Assembly: GCA_002869605.1 (NCBI GenBank)
Contig: PKUI01000110.1
Location: forward strand, 1 to 7,049
DNA: 7,049 nt
Reading direction: 5' to 3'
Origin: Desulfuromonas sp.
GTDB lineage: Bacteria; Desulfobacterota; Desulfuromonadia; Desulfuromonadales; SZUA-401
Below are positions 6,708 through 7,049 of the stretch, piece by piece. Under the pieces are notes generated by a model. The model worked only from the letters and a program-made list of their open reading frames with translations, searched no databases and was not told the DNA's origin. Position 1 is the stretch's first letter. The number at the start of each line of letters is the position of its first letter. A program made the position numbers and the translations under genes.

Positions 6708-7049
6708 TGCGGTTTTTCCTGAGTTATTCCGTTTCCGGAGGGTTGTGGAGCAACGCAGGCAGGAAGAAGTAAAATATGCTGCCGACACCCAGGGGCACTT
6801 TCGACTTTGATATAGACGAGATCGGAAATGCTGGCAGATACGGTCAGTCCCGGGTCTACCTCGTCGGCCAGCAGCACCGTGTGGCCGGGGACAGGACGAT
6901 CACGGCCTGTGCGGCTTTACTCCATAGGAGAAGGCAGATCACTGCGCAGGCGGCGGTTTTTCAGGTGGTCCTCGTTGTGCATTTCATAAACATTTTCTGG
7001 CGGATAAATAGGTGAAAATATACAAAAGTTACGCCGTTAAATGGGGTGA
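6704..7049 (-). other. Region without an identifiable gene; possible decayed coding fragment on the minus strand
   Basis: About 340 bases lie upstream of the GGDEF gene. The minus-strand frame running from 7036 to a TGA at 6704-6706 is broken only once, by TAA at 6917-6919. It gives 39 codons (including PPENVYEMHNEDHLKNRRLR) and then 70 codons (including HTVLLADEVDPGLTV). The middle stretch has codon choice similar to the neighbouring genes, while the last ~25 codons look non-coding. I do not recognise a family. A plus-strand frame from 6776 to 7015 (79 codons) has a loose GAAG ribosome-site-like sequence, but its composition looks like an antisense shadow. The last ~50 bases (about 6998-7049) are noticeably AT-rich, as in a promoter or intergenic zone. 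This may be a gene remnant or plain intergenic DNA. Confidence 0.3.

Noticed and set aside
6961..7049. c-di-GMP riboswitch (GEMM) upstream of the GGDEF gene
   Set aside because: Neither strand shows the conserved GEMM core sequence or its paired stems.

Overview
The window is GC-rich, densely packed bacterial DNA with five recognisable protein genes plus the start of a sixth. The combination of an ECF sigma/anti-sigma pair, a clade-3 PepF/M3 peptidase, a class A PBP and a REC-GGDEF response regulator, together with the codon usage, suggests a Gram-negative deltaproteobacterium of the Desulfuromonas/Geobacter type. That placement is inference only; no rRNA or marker gene is present to prove it.

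Left part (1-925): an ECF-type RNA polymerase sigma factor is read leftward and overlaps by ATGA the start of a zinc-binding (HxxxCxxC) anti-sigma factor, which runs off the left edge. A 117-base divergent intergenic region separates the sigma gene from a rightward pepF-type oligoendopeptidase (926-2707). That gene has a strong ribosome binding site and a HELGH zinc site, and it ends in two adjacent TAG codons.

Middle (2718-5597): convergent with pepF is a small exported thioredoxin-fold protein (CHSC). Upstream of it on the same strand is a class A penicillin-binding protein of the PBP1A type. The PBP is the main oddity. Its reading frame is intact and carries every glycosyltransferase and transpeptidase motif, but one in-frame TAG at 5136-5138 interrupts it inside the glycosyltransferase domain. 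The TAG sits where the family normally has Glu, so a single GAG to TAG change would explain it.

Right part (5695-7049): a leftward REC-GGDEF response regulator has an intact phospho-acceptor, GGEEF active site and RxxD inhibitory site, so it is predicted to be an active, feedback-inhibited diguanylate cyclase. A reasonable sigma70-like promoter lies just upstream, with an imperfect 13-base palindrome on its -10 box. The last ~340 bases hold no gene I can identify. A minus-strand frame there, broken by one stop, looks partly coding and could be a decayed gene.

The genes do not form one pathway. The recurring theme is the cell envelope and signalling: an envelope-type stress sigma factor, peptidoglycan synthesis, a periplasmic thiol protein and c-di-GMP control. 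I see no CRISPR array, insertion sequence, tRNA, rRNA or recognisable new defence or mobile system. The most notable item is the interrupted PBP1A.
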